Positions 24,638 through 33,347 of a stretch of DNA of 64,000 nucleotides are shown here, in pieces. The stretch covers positions 14,588,001 to 14,652,000 of the forward strand of contig CM074184.1 in NCBI GenBank assembly GCA_037179385.1. The letters are read 5' to 3'. The first letter of the stretch is position 1; every line of letters starts with the position of its first letter. The stretch comes from Holothuria scabra. Its lineage: Eukaryota > Echinodermata > Holothuroidea > Aspidochirotida > Holothuriidae. Position numbers and translations under genes: made by a program. The notes under the pieces are model-generated. The model did no database searches. It was not told where the DNA came from and was given only the letters and a program-made list of their open reading frames with translations.

Positions 24638-25780
24638 TCAACCAGTTTTGAAGGAAAAGCTAAATCTCACAAATTTTCCTCTTGTTTCTCTTGTAATTTA
24701 TCCTAAGTACTCGTTACTCCAAGTAAATTTTACATTTGAGGAGAAAACACATGATTGTCAAGGGCCAGTCATGAAGCATGACAGTCAACTACCCAACTTT
24801 AAGTTGGTGTGACTGCTTTTTGGGCTTTAACTGAGCTCCGTTGTACACAGTAAAAGGTTTGGTTTTTAAAGACATCTTCTGGCAGTAGAGTTCCAGGAAA
24901 CTTCACTTTACATGTAAACTTCGTAAAAAATCTGAAACTGTCAATTCTAACAATGGCAATTTTTGCCTGTAACATTTCCAGTTGTAGTTTACTCGTCATG
25001 TAGACGTGGGAAACAAGCGTGAATAGGGTTGACCCATTGTCCATGCTTTAAGTTTAAACGGGGAGCTGTCCTTTTTATACCCAAAGAAGCTACCTGAAGC
25101 TACCCAAAGAAGCTACGTCCATTAATGGACAGCACTTGACCAACCTCAGGGGCTCGAAGACCATTTATATCATAAACACGATAGGAAAAGTGGCAGATTT
25201 AATCTTGAGCAGTCCTTGTATTCAATGTACGGATGTTGACCTGTGTTATGCGACGTCTATTACCTGTAATTAATGTTATTATTGTTACTACATATTTTTT
25301 TTACAGAAATAAAGCCTGAACATCACAAAATTTTCTATCGGTATTGGTTAACTACATGTTTTTTTTTTTTTATACCAAAAAGTGTTTTTTGTGACAGATC
25401 TGATTAGTTTTAACATGTTGCAAGGGCAAATTTACGATTTTTATTTCAAATTTTAGCTTCGCCTACATAACTAACTTTTCCTTAAAAGGACTTATTTAAG
25501 TCTTCGCTTCTTTCAAGATTACAAAATACGTTATTTTAATGTTTCTAATCAACTGTACGCAAAGTGTTTACAATGTTATCTCTAAACCAACTAAATCTAC
25601 TTTTAATTTGCGTTTGAAATACACATTTTTTAGAAAACTATGCTGGCAATACGTTTAATCTTTGTTAAATTTAGGGGCCTGCAAGGTATTCTTGTAAATA
25701 AGAAAAACAGTTAGGCTGTTTTTCTGCAAAATTTAAGTTATTATCTGTAAATTAACATGTATTATCTGTAAATTTTCATT
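24638..25780. other. No gene; upstream flank of gene B
   Basis: AT-rich with poly-T runs (for example 25361-25371) and no coding signature. Confidence 0.35.
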
Positions 25781-25783
25781 ACG

Positions 25784-25790
25784 TATAAAA
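25784..25790 (+). promoter_or_regulatory. Candidate TATA box of gene B
   Basis: TATAAAA lies 54 bp before the start codon at 25844. A start of transcription 25-30 bp downstream would give a 5' leader of about 25-30 nt. This is inferred from position and sequence only. Confidence 0.5.
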
Positions 25791-25843
25791 ACCATTTCAC
25801 ACGGCACTCTACAAACTTTCTGGTATGTCAAAAAATTTACACA

Positions 25844-27046
25844 ATGGATGACATCAAAACAGCTTGGTTACTGCAAATGGTCATTCTGCTCACAGTTACT
25901 ACAGCAGACATCGGTTCTTCCTATGAATTCACAGGAAATTCGGTCAACTGTTCCCGCATGGAGTTAACAAATTTAATGGAAGATATTGAGGAATCTTGCA
26001 ATGTTCCAAGCGGAATCAAGGATGTTATCTTTGATTTATCTTTTAATAATATTACTCATACCAACGGAATACAACACCTCCTTTTCTATACAATATCCCT
26101 GGACCTATCTCATAACAAAATATCACATTTAAACAGATTAGGCTACAAACCTACCGATCTAAAACTACTAAACGTAAGCTTCAATGATATAGAAATATTG
26201 AACACTGATATCTTTTTATCAGCAACATCATTAATTGTGATGGATATGAGTCACAACCACATTGCTTTCGTTGAAGATAAAGATTTCACATTTTTACTAA
26301 AACTGGAATATCTAAATCTGAGCTGGAATCAATTATCGTCATTTCATATCATATGTCCCTATTTGCTGAGACAATTAATTTTGAACAACAACAGATTGAA
26401 TGAAATAAGAGTTGAGAACTGGGCTCCTCAATTACTGGACTTACGCTGTAACAATTTTACTGACATTCCTGTCATTGACGAGTACTGGAGAGGATTGCTA
26501 TTTTTTGGAGGGAATCCTTCGAATTGTTCAGATTTGATGAATATTCATGTAACCAGTAGTTGTTATGACGTTGCCATGACGTTCGACTCGGTAAATAACC
26601 AACAAAATATGATAAACACATATAAAGCAGTGAAGGAAGATACGTCACCATCGCAAACCAGGCAAGCTGTCACGGACGTTGATTCTGATTCTACGAAATT
26701 TAAAAAAACTATTCAAATAAAGCCAGTTGGACCGAAGAATACGGAATCATCCCCTGAGCATACCAGCTCAAATAACATCACAGGAAATATGTGGATGGGA
26801 ATGTTTGTTTTTATCGCGTTTCTTTTTGTTTACCGTGCAAGAAAGCTAATTCCCGACAAAATTTCATGTTCATCCGGAAACGTAGGGCAGTCTTGCAAAG
26901 AACCTAACAACGCCGCATCGAGCATAAATTCCGATTTTTATGAAGTCGAATTGCCAGAAATTAGTCACAGTTATCACAAGTCAACTGTCAGCTTTCAAAG
27001 TGATGGTGTTTACGAAGAAATCCCAAACGTGGTTCATACAAAGTGA
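25844..27046 (+). CDS. LRR transmembrane protein B (intact, 400 aa)
   Basis: A single-exon type-I membrane LRR protein, likely a cell-surface recognition or adhesion receptor; the ligand is unknown. Residues 1-24 form a signal peptide. Seven LRRs follow (such as SLDLSHNKI, LLNVSFNDI and YLNLSWNQL), then LLDLRCNNF and the C-cap motif FFGGNPSNC. A Ser/Thr-rich stalk (about 250-310) leads to a membrane helix at about 316-333 (MWMGMFVFIAFLFVY). The tail of about 67 residues ends in VYEEIPNVVHTK. pYEEI is the classical optimal ligand of Src-family SH2 domains, which suggests but does not prove tyrosine-phosphorylation signalling. It lacks the AFxRYxRxDxVYG motif of A, C, D and E. A TATA box lies 54 bp upstream and AATAAA at 27357-27362. 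Many N-x-S/T sites are present. The frame is complete. Confidence 0.88.
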   Translation: MDDIKTAWLLQMVILLTVTTADIGSSYEFTGNSVNCSRMELTNLMEDIEESCNVPSGIKDVIFDLSFNNITHTNGIQHLLFYTISLDLSHNKISHLNRLGYKPTDLKLLNVSFNDIEILNTDIFLSATSLIVMDMSHNHIAFVEDKDFTFLLKLEYLNLSWNQLSSFHIICPYLLRQLILNNNRLNEIRVENWAPQLLDLRCNNFTDIPVIDEYWRGLLFFGGNPSNCSDLMNIHVTSSCYDVAMTFDSVNNQQNMINTYKAVKEDTSPSQTRQAVTDVDSDSTKFKKTIQIKPVGPKNTESSPEHTSSNNITGNMWMGMFVFIAFLFVYRARKLIPDKISCSSGNVGQSCKEPNNAASSINSDFYEVELPEISHSYHKSTVSFQSDGVYEEIPNVVHTK

Positions 27047-27377
27047 GACCTTCCACGTGCGCAATACATTCATATACAAATGCAGCATGAGATGCCACAG
27101 TTTGGATTCCTCGCAACTTCTGGTGACTCCAACTCAGTTAACCAAACGTAGAACGACAAATATTTTATCAGGCCTAAAAGCTTATGAAAATGGAGGATGT
27201 CAACCCCTCATTAGACTCAAACAAGGATAACTTCATTTATCATAAAGAACTTCTTTCATCAAAACTAGTATATACAATATATATATATAAGAAGATACAA
27301 CAAACGACAAAAATGATACCTTCATTTCCAACTATATACGTCTTTAAAAACCATATAATAAAATTATAAACAAAATA

Positions 27378-27409
27378 TTTCGACCGTCGTATACACCGCG
27401 CTTCCTCAG
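27378..27409 (-). ncRNA. Hammerhead-like core beside PLE-1 left arm
   Basis: On the minus strand CTGAGGA (27409-27403) is followed by a 21-nt spacer and then GAAA (27381-27378). The order resembles the hammerhead core, but the spacer pairs poorly as stem II. It is kept because the same CYGAGGA...CGAAA arrangement with good stems occurs at three other PLE ends. Confidence 0.35.
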
Positions 27410-27556
27410 TTGATATATATAAATATATATATATATGTAAATATATATATACAAATACAAATAATTGCCCAAAAAACAAGACTGGACAGAGTGCTCAATT
27501 CTGCAAGCAGAAGAGCAGATATCGACCATGTATTTATGCTGTAAAAGCAAACAAAA

Positions 27557-27598
27557 CCCTACTTAAAGTTTCTCACAAATCAATGCGATCGTCAGGGG
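27557..27598 (-). ncRNA. Hammerhead ribozyme, inverted copy
   Basis: The mirror copy of the ribozyme at 30638-30679. On the minus strand the order is CCC, CTGACGA (27595-27589), stem II TCGCA/TGTGA, GAAA, mini stem III ACTTTAAGT, A, GGG. Sequence is identical to the plus-strand copy across the core. Confidence 0.7.
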
Positions 27599-27641
27599 AT
27601 CTCGGTTAACAATGAACACAAGCCTTCGCCGTTCTGGGTTT

Positions 27642-28575
27642 TTAACCATTGCCCGCTTGAGTAACTTTCTTGCGTGTGTGGTGATGGCGGCATTGTGATA
27701 GAATCTCCGATCTTTTGTTCAAGAGGTTGGGGGAACGGTGATCGACTATAGCAAGTTTTTCAGCTTGACAAAGGTTACAAAAGCCAGATGGAGTTCTATG
27801 TGTGTTTGACTGTGCTAATATGTGCCAACGAATTGTAAAAGCCTGGCCGCTCCTCTTAAGGGACCAAACGTGTTTAGAGAGCTCGGTTTCTTTTTCATGA
27901 CGTTCTAAGTTAAAAGATTTCTTGTGGTTGTTGTACCTTTCCTTGAATGGGCCGCCAGACATGCCTATGTATGAGTGTATGGCATCGTTACTAGTGACTT
28001 CCGCCTTGTAGACTACGGCTGATGTGAGGCATTTCCCATCAAGGGGACAAGAAATTTTAACCCTGCAGTTACAGCCACGATTTGGGGGTGTAGCAGTTTT
28101 CTTTGAAAGCACCTTAGAGTTGTGGTTGCTTATGACGGCTTTCATGTTTTTCATGCAACTATAACTGACTTTCACAGTTTTTTTTGTTAAATATTTTGTG
28201 CAGCTTATGCCCCGGGGGAAAGTGTTTGGCTATGAGTTTGAGGAAAGCCCTGCCAACGTTAGATTTGACTGTTTTACTGAACGGGGGGTTGAACCAAATG
28301 ACCTTCCTGTGCCTTTGCTTCCTCTTTCGCCTTGGGGTTTGCGAGCTCTCAAAGGGGTACTTCAGTTTATGTTGAAAGCCACTGGAGTCTAGTGCCTTTT
28401 GGTAGGCAGGCGCTGCAGCGTCAAAAACTGCTTGATTGCAAGAGAGCTCAGCAATACGTTTGTTTACAGCCATGGGGATGTTTTTAAGTATGTTGGGTGG
28501 GTGGTTTGACTGGGTATTAATGAACAGGGGGGTGTCGTTGGGTTTCCTGTAGGGGGCATAGGTACCATCTCTCAT
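27642..28575 (-). pseudogene. PLE-1 left arm: RT tail, linker and GIY-YIG
   Basis: Minus-strand coding in two overlapping frames. The first (28575-28159) holds the post-RT linker, with a basic RRKRKQRHRK patch and an AKHFPPGHKLHKIF block. The second (28175-27642) holds a Cys cluster (CNCRVKISC...C) and the GIY-YIG endonuclease: VVYKAEV, then YIGMSGG, then FKERYNNHKKSF. The two frames overlap at an eight-base A run, where an extra base has shifted the frame relative to the ancestral continuous protein. It ends with a linker and stop. The sense arm differs by only a few residues in this 177-residue endonuclease block, so the duplication is recent. Confidence 0.8.
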
Positions 28576-28599
28576 ATTAAGCGTGACATCGAGGAAATT

Positions 28600-29772
28600 G
28601 GTGAAATTGGTGAGGACACCTGTACAGACAGCAAGTTTGGCTTCAAGTCAAAAAAGAACCCGCCGGTGGTCAGTGACCTCAAACCATTCGAAACCGACTT
28701 GATTGCCATGGTGGAGAATATCGAATTTAGGAGTTCCCCTTCCCCCTTCCAACACAAACTAAAGAATGACGCCAAGAAAACGTCATCTCTTAACAAAGTG
28801 CTAATCCCTGCCGATAAAACCCGAAATTTATACGCAGCTAACCCAGATGATTACACCAAGCTCCTTAATGACAACATTACACAAAAATACAAAGTTGCTG
28901 ACGCATCTCTTGTTGCTGACATCAACAAAGAACAGACAGACATTACCTCTAAGATTGATATCCAGGACCGTATCAATCACATGGAGGAGAGAGAAGCTTT
29001 CATCACTGTCAAGGACCATAAAGAAAATTTCCCCAACAAAATATCATGCAGATTAATCAACCCTGCCAAGAGCGAAATGGGACGAGTCAGTAAAATTATC
29101 CTTGAACGTGTAAATGAAAACCTGCGGGCCGCCACGAAAGTTTACCAGTGGAGAAGCACATCCGCAGTCATTGACTGGTTTACTTCCCTCAAGGATAAGC
29201 AGTTCCGTACCTTTATGGCCTTTGATATTGTGGACTTCTACCCCTCCATTTCTCAACAGCTACATACTACCGCCCTCACATGGGCTAAGCAGCGTGTGCA
29301 TATCTCGAGACTGGACTTCTCTATCATCATGCATGCTAGAAAGTCAGTCCTGTTTAGTAAAAATACACCCTGGACGAAACGAAGCAACCCCCACTCCTTT
29401 GATGTCACTATGGGCAGTTTCGATGGCGCTGAGGTATGTGAACTGGTCGGTCTCTACATCCTTAACAGCCTTAGGAAGCACGACTGTGTCTCCGATGTTG
29501 GACTTTACAGGGACGACGGACTTGCATCCTTGAGAACGCGCTCCGGAAGACTCGCTGACAGAGCCCGCAAGGATTTCATTAAAATTTTCAACGAGTTCGA
29601 CCTGAAAATCACTATCGAAACTAACCTCCATACCGTAAATTTCCTCGATGTCACGCTTAATATGAGAGATGGTAACTATGCCCCCTACAGGAAACCCAAC
29701 GACACCCCCTGTTCATTAATACCCAGTCAAACCACCCACCCAACATACTTAAAAACATCCCCACGGCTGTAA
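28600..29772 (+). pseudogene. PLE-1 reverse transcriptase, YRDD type, 5'-truncated
   Basis: The frame is open from the junction at 28600, with no natural start codon, because the N-terminus is missing. RT motifs occur in order: the ADKTRNLY fingers region, FMAFDIVDFYPSI (motif A), [18 protein letters not shown] (motif B), [10 protein letters not shown] (motif C, catalytic DD) and VNFLDVTLNM. The product would copy element RNA into DNA. A C-run at about 29705 has five bases where the inverted arm has six. This shifts the frame just after the RT and ends the ORF at 29772. The linker continues in another frame to about 30060. Confidence 0.82.
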
Positions 29773-30060
29773 ACAAACGTATTGCTGAGCTCTCTTGCAA
29801 TCAAGCAGTTTTTGACGCTGCAGCGCCTGACTACCAAAAGGCACTAGACTCCAGTGGCTTTCAACATAAACTGAAGTACCCCTTTGAGAGCCCGCAAACC
29901 CCAAGGCGAAAGAGGAAGCAAAGGCACAGGAAGGTCATTTGGTTCAACCCCTCGTTCAGTAAAACAGTCAAATCTAACGTTGGCAGGGCTTTCCTCAAAC
30001 TCATAGCCAAACACTTTCCCCCGGGGCATAAGCTGCACAAAATATTTAACAAAAAAAACT

Positions 30061-30594
30061 GTGAAAGTCAGTTATAGTTGCATGGAAAACATGAAAGCCG
30101 TCATAAGCAACCACAACTCTAAGGTGCTTTCAAAGAAAACTGCTACACCCCCAAATCGTGGCTGTAACTGCAGGGTTAAAATTTCTTGTCCCTTTGATGG
30201 GAAATGCCTCACATCAGCCGTAGTCTACAAGGCTGAAGTCACTAATAACGATGCCATACACTCATACATAGGCATGTCTGGCGGCCCATTCAAGGAAAGG
30301 TACAACAACCACAAGAAATCTTTTAACTTAGAACGTCATGAAAAAGAAACCGAGCTCTCTAAACACGTTTGGTCCCTTAAGAGGAGCGGCCAGGCTTTTA
30401 CAATTCGTTGGCACATATTAGCACAGTCAAACACACATAGAACTCCATCTGGCTTTTGTAACCTTTGTCAAGCTGAAAAACTTGCTATAGTCGATCACCG
30501 TTCCCCCAACCTCTTGAACAAAAGATCGGAGATTCTATCACAATGCCGCCATCACCACACACGCAAGAAAGTTACTCAAGCGGGCAATGGTTAA
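30061..30594 (+). pseudogene. PLE-1 GIY-YIG endonuclease, sense copy
   Basis: An endonuclease domain of 177 codons. It has the Cys cluster CNCRVKISC followed by two further Cys, VVYKAEV and YIGMSGG (the GIY-YIG pair), FKERYNNHKKSF with the conserved Arg, and ELSKHVW. GIY-YIG in PLEs nicks target DNA for primed reverse transcription. It is separated from the RT frame by a C-run deletion near 29705 and an A-run of eight at about 30050-30058. It could be made only through frameshifting or after repair, so it is called a pseudogene. The frame has no ATG at its first codon in the ancestral reading. Confidence 0.78.
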
Positions 30595-30637
30595 AAACCC
30601 AGAACGGCGAAGGCTTGTGTTCATTGTTAACCGAGAT

Positions 30638-30679
30638 CCCCTGACGATCGCATTGATTTGTGAGAAACTTTAAGTAGGG
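30638..30679 (+). ncRNA. Hammerhead ribozyme, PLE-1 3' region
   Basis: A complete minimal type-I layout: stem I CCC (30638-30640) with GGG (30677-30679). The core CTGACGA (30641-30647) is followed by stem II TCGCA/TGTGA with a six-base loop (30648-30663). GAAA (30664-30667) leads into a tiny stem III ACTTTAAGT (30667-30675). The expected cleavage site is after A30676 (GUA triplet). Hammerheads with very short stem III in PLE terminal regions are an established class. This one lies 44 bp after the endonuclease stop. Stem I is only three strong pairs, so activity may need dimers. Confidence 0.75.
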
Positions 30680-30731
30680 TTTTGTTTGCTTTTACAGCAT
30701 AAATACATGGTAAATATATATATATATATAG

Positions 30732-31145
30732 GTAAGATTATTTCAAAACATCTCCCCTTACTCCACTCCTCCCCTTCACTTCAGAAAGTTTTCCCAGAGC
30801 ATGCCATTTTTAGAGCCTTTCGCAAATGTAAATCGCTGAAGGACCATTTACGTAATTCCAAAAATAAAAACCGCCCGACCCCAATCGGTCAAACCACCGG
30901 TCCTTCCCTTGGCTGTCATAAGTGTACTAGAAAACGCTGTGACCTTTGTGCTAATTTTTTATTGTCCTCCACCAAGTTCCATAGTTCTAGTACTGGTAAA
31001 TTTTATCCTATTGTTGACTCTGTTTCTTGTGATAGTCGTAATGTTGTTTATCTTGCCACCTGTGTTAAATGCAATGTGCAATATGTTGGTTCTTCTTCTA
31101 CTTAATTTAAGGTTCGGTTTAGAAACCATAAGTCCTATAGGATAA
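30732..31145 (+). mobile_element. PLE-7 fragment (GIY-YIG part)
   Basis: A partial PLE starting right after the (TA)n at 30716-30731. It encodes the pre-endonuclease linker (KCKSLKDHLR, GCHKC...CDLC) and GIY-YIG start (RNVVYLATCVKCNVQYVGSS), then a TAA. It matches PLE-6 at 58350-58760 with a few percent divergence. It ends at an inverted repeat (30976-31174) at the junction with the 5' flank of gene C. Confidence 0.75.
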
Positions 31146-31174
31146 AATTTACCAGTACTAGAACTATGGAACTT
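30976..31174. repeat. Inverted repeat at the PLE-7 end
   Basis: About 39 bp (30976-31014, AAGTTCCATAGTTCTAGTAC...) recur inverted at 31136-31174. The second arm lies just past the recognisable PLE sequence, so the end of the PLE was folded back at the junction with host DNA. Confidence 0.75.
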
Positions 31175-31825
31175 AGTCGTATCGTAATAACGATATGAGG
31201 CAATATTATCTAACTCGACCATTATTTTATTTAAACTTTAAGAGTCAATTTAACCTAACTCGACCATTATTTTATATAAACAATATCGATACGATATAAT
31301 GGGAATAAGATTCCGATCCAGGGAGTCGAAATCTTACAAAAAGTTTACTTGATAGTTATGAAAACTGAAAGTAAAATCGCACACATTGCTCTGACGTAAG
31401 GCAATGGTTACTATAATACATAAGATAGGCCTAATTGTCTGAATTAAGACAGTGAAAGTGTAAGTGATCTCAACAATAGCGATTAACGGTGTTTCAAGTA
31501 TACATCAAATTTAAGAGATTTCACGTTTTCATGTCAGCGATTATCAAAATGATTTAGGGACAACTATACACATTGACATATTATGCGAGTTAATTACATA
31601 CTATTCGAACAATAAGCAAAAGTACAAAGAATGCAAACATACAGCAGACACTTGTTATGTTATGGTTGCATTAGGCTGTTTTTAGTTTCAGCCGTGCTTT
31701 TATTCTAACATCGATTCTCAGAATCTTTACATTACGTTGTCAAACACCCGATTACGCATCAAACGGACCATCATCGACTTCAGATTGTACTTTAAGTTTG
31801 ACGGATAAACAACTGTGCTTGACTA

Positions 31826-31833
31826 TAAACAAA
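31826..31833 (+). promoter_or_regulatory. Candidate TATA box of gene C
   Basis: CTATAAAC lies about 82 bp before the start codon and is kept as CTATAAGA in the flank of gene E. Position is compatible with a short leader. Tentative. Confidence 0.35.
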
Positions 31834-31913
31834 TTCGACATCTTAATAGGCACTGGATGTATTAAAGTCTGAGCTGATATGTTTTTAAAGTTTCCTTTGC
31901 CACTTTAAGGAGA

Positions 31914-33269
31914 ATGGAAAACAGGAAAACGTGGCTTACATCAAGCTACTACCTTTTAGCTTTCATAGTAATAATCTTATTACCTGGCGAATTCGGCGTG
32001 TCGCCTCTCTGTCAATGTTTGGAAAGAAAAATAGACTGCAGATATCAAAACTTGACAAGTTTGTCATGGACAAACAGATCCCAATGTAACAATTCCATGA
32101 AGGGAATGACATTTTCCCTGGATCTGTCTCATAATGATATTACACTGGTATACTCCGAAATGAACACCGAATATCTTCAGAATGTTTCAGCATTGGATCT
32201 TTCCTTCAATAATATCAAGGAACTTTGCAAATTTGTTGATTCAAGTGAAAATTTAGGTATCAAGGTTTTCAACTTCAGTTACAATCGTGTTACTAGTCTA
32301 CGGAGAGATGTTCTTGAGTCATTTAATGCTTTAAAGGTTTTAGATTTAAGTAATAACCAGGTTATAACGATTGAAAACGGAACATTTTCGTCTCTTATAA
32401 AACTTGAATACCTAAACCTGAGTTCAAACGCTCTCAATGTTTTACACATCAGATGCCCTGACGTTTTAAAACATTTGAACTTAAAATATAACAAACTTGA
32501 AAAAATATTCCTTCATGGACAACTCGATTTTCAAATTTTAGATTTGAGTTGCAACAACTTTTCGATCTTTCCTTTATCTGGTGAAGACTGGCGAGGAAAA
32601 ATTTTCTTTGGTGGAAACCCTTTCAATTGCAAGCTATTAAAACGCAATTATAAACAACACAAGCTCGACTGTAGTCTTAATACTATCTGGTCAAACTGTT
32701 TTCTTGATGATAATAATACTAATTACCCAAGTTTATCACAAAATTATTCCACTATATCTTCATTGACCATTTTGGACTTAGGTAGGCTTACTACTTCAAG
32801 TACAGCTTTAACTCCTAAACAAACAACAAAGAAAAAGAGTCCATTTAAGACAGTCTATACCTTGTACAGCGGTGTTGTATTTATACTTATTCTAACCTTC
32901 TTGGTCTTCGTTTTGCTGTTTAAATGGTGTAACACAAGAAGGGCTTTTGAACGTTACTCACGCCCTGACTTAGTTTATGGGAGGCGGTTCGGAAAATTCC
33001 GAATACCCTCCGTACATGAGGTACAGGTAGGGGTGTGTAACGACTCGGTAAGAGACGTACAGACACAACATGATAAAGGTCACACCTATCGTACTGAAGG
33101 TTTTCGAGGGAAAGAAAGAAGCCAAGCTTCGCAAATTGGATGTAAAGACAACCCAACAACTATGCAGCAACTCGTTGTTATAAAAGGAAAATTTTCTGCC
33201 AGAACAAACATACGAAAAAGCTCAGAAAAGGAAGATGAGTCCGAAAGGCGTGTTATGAGCTGGATTTAG
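31914..33269 (+). CDS. LRR transmembrane protein C (intact, 451 aa)
   Basis: The best-preserved member of the repeated C/D/E group. Residues 1-30 form a signal peptide. The LRRNT cap uses Cys33, Cys35 and Cys42. Seven LRRs follow (SLDLSHNDI, ALDLSFNNI, VFNFSYNRV, VLDLSNNQV, YLNLSSNAL, HLNLKYNKL, ILDLSCNNF). The cap has FFGGNPFNC and later Cys residues. A Ser/Thr-rich stalk (about 275-312) precedes the membrane helix at about 320-336. The 115-residue cytoplasmic tail opens with RRAFERYSRPDLVYGRR (342-358) and is basic and Ser-rich after that. There is no TIR or kinase domain, so any signalling must use adaptors. AATAAA lies at 33342-33347. The start is fixed by the GAGAATGG context conserved in D and E. 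A role in recognition or adhesion is inferred from the architecture. Confidence 0.88.
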   Translation: MENRKTWLTSSYYLLAFIVIILLPGEFGVSPLCQCLERKIDCRYQNLTSLSWTNRSQCNNSMKGMTFSLDLSHNDITLVYSEMNTEYLQNVSALDLSFNNIKELCKFVDSSENLGIKVFNFSYNRVTSLRRDVLESFNALKVLDLSNNQVITIENGTFSSLIKLEYLNLSSNALNVLHIRCPDVLKHLNLKYNKLEKIFLHGQLDFQILDLSCNNFSIFPLSGEDWRGKIFFGGNPFNCKLLKRNYKQHKLDCSLNTIWSNCFLDDNNTNYPSLSQNYSTISSLTILDLGRLTTSSTALTPKQTTKKKSPFKTVYTLYSGVVFILILTFLVFVLLFKWCNTRRAFERYSRPDLVYGRRFGKFRIPSVHEVQVGVCNDSVRDVQTQHDKGHTYRTEGFRGKERSQASQIGCKDNPTTMQQLVVIKGKFSARTNIRKSSEKEDESERRVMSWI

Positions 33270-33341
33270 AAATTGTTGTATCCAACTTGCAGTCATTTTA
33301 CAATTCCACAAAGACTAGGTGGTCAAATGACGTATCATTAT

Positions 33342-33347
33342 AATAAA
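33342..33347 (+). terminator. Polyadenylation signal of gene C
   Basis: AATAAA, 73 bp after the stop codon. It is conserved at the same distance behind gene E (62775-62780). Confidence 0.6.

Larger units (their letters stand above)
27525..30711 (+). mobile_element. Penelope-like element PLE-1, head-to-head copy
   Basis: A retroelement with an RT of the YRDD type and a C-terminal GIY-YIG endonuclease. It comprises an inverted arm (27525-28599, minus strand) carrying the 3' third of the element. That arm is joined to a sense copy (28600-30711) that lacks the RT N-terminus. The arms (27525-28599 and 29638-30711) are nearly identical inverted repeats of about 1.07 kb. The sense 3' end passes within a few bases into a (TA)n tract at 30716-30731. 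Head-to-head and partial tandem copies are a known habit of PLEs. The element is not intact: the RT is truncated and two 1-nt shifts separate RT, linker and endonuclease. Confidence 0.85.

Noticed and set aside
27525..30711. Long terminal repeat retrotransposon or retrovirus remnant
   Set aside because: No gag, protease, integrase or direct LTRs; RT motifs with a C-terminal GIY-YIG endonuclease identify a Penelope-like element.
32279..32494. A 71-codon minus-strand open frame conserved in genes C, D and E (also 46833-47048 and 61723-61938)
   Set aside because: It lies antisense to the most conserved LRRs; its conservation follows from the sense coding sequence and it has no domain of its own.
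9603..33269. Toll-like receptor genes
   Set aside because: The LRR proteins have only seven repeats and tails of about 65-115 residues with no TIR motifs.
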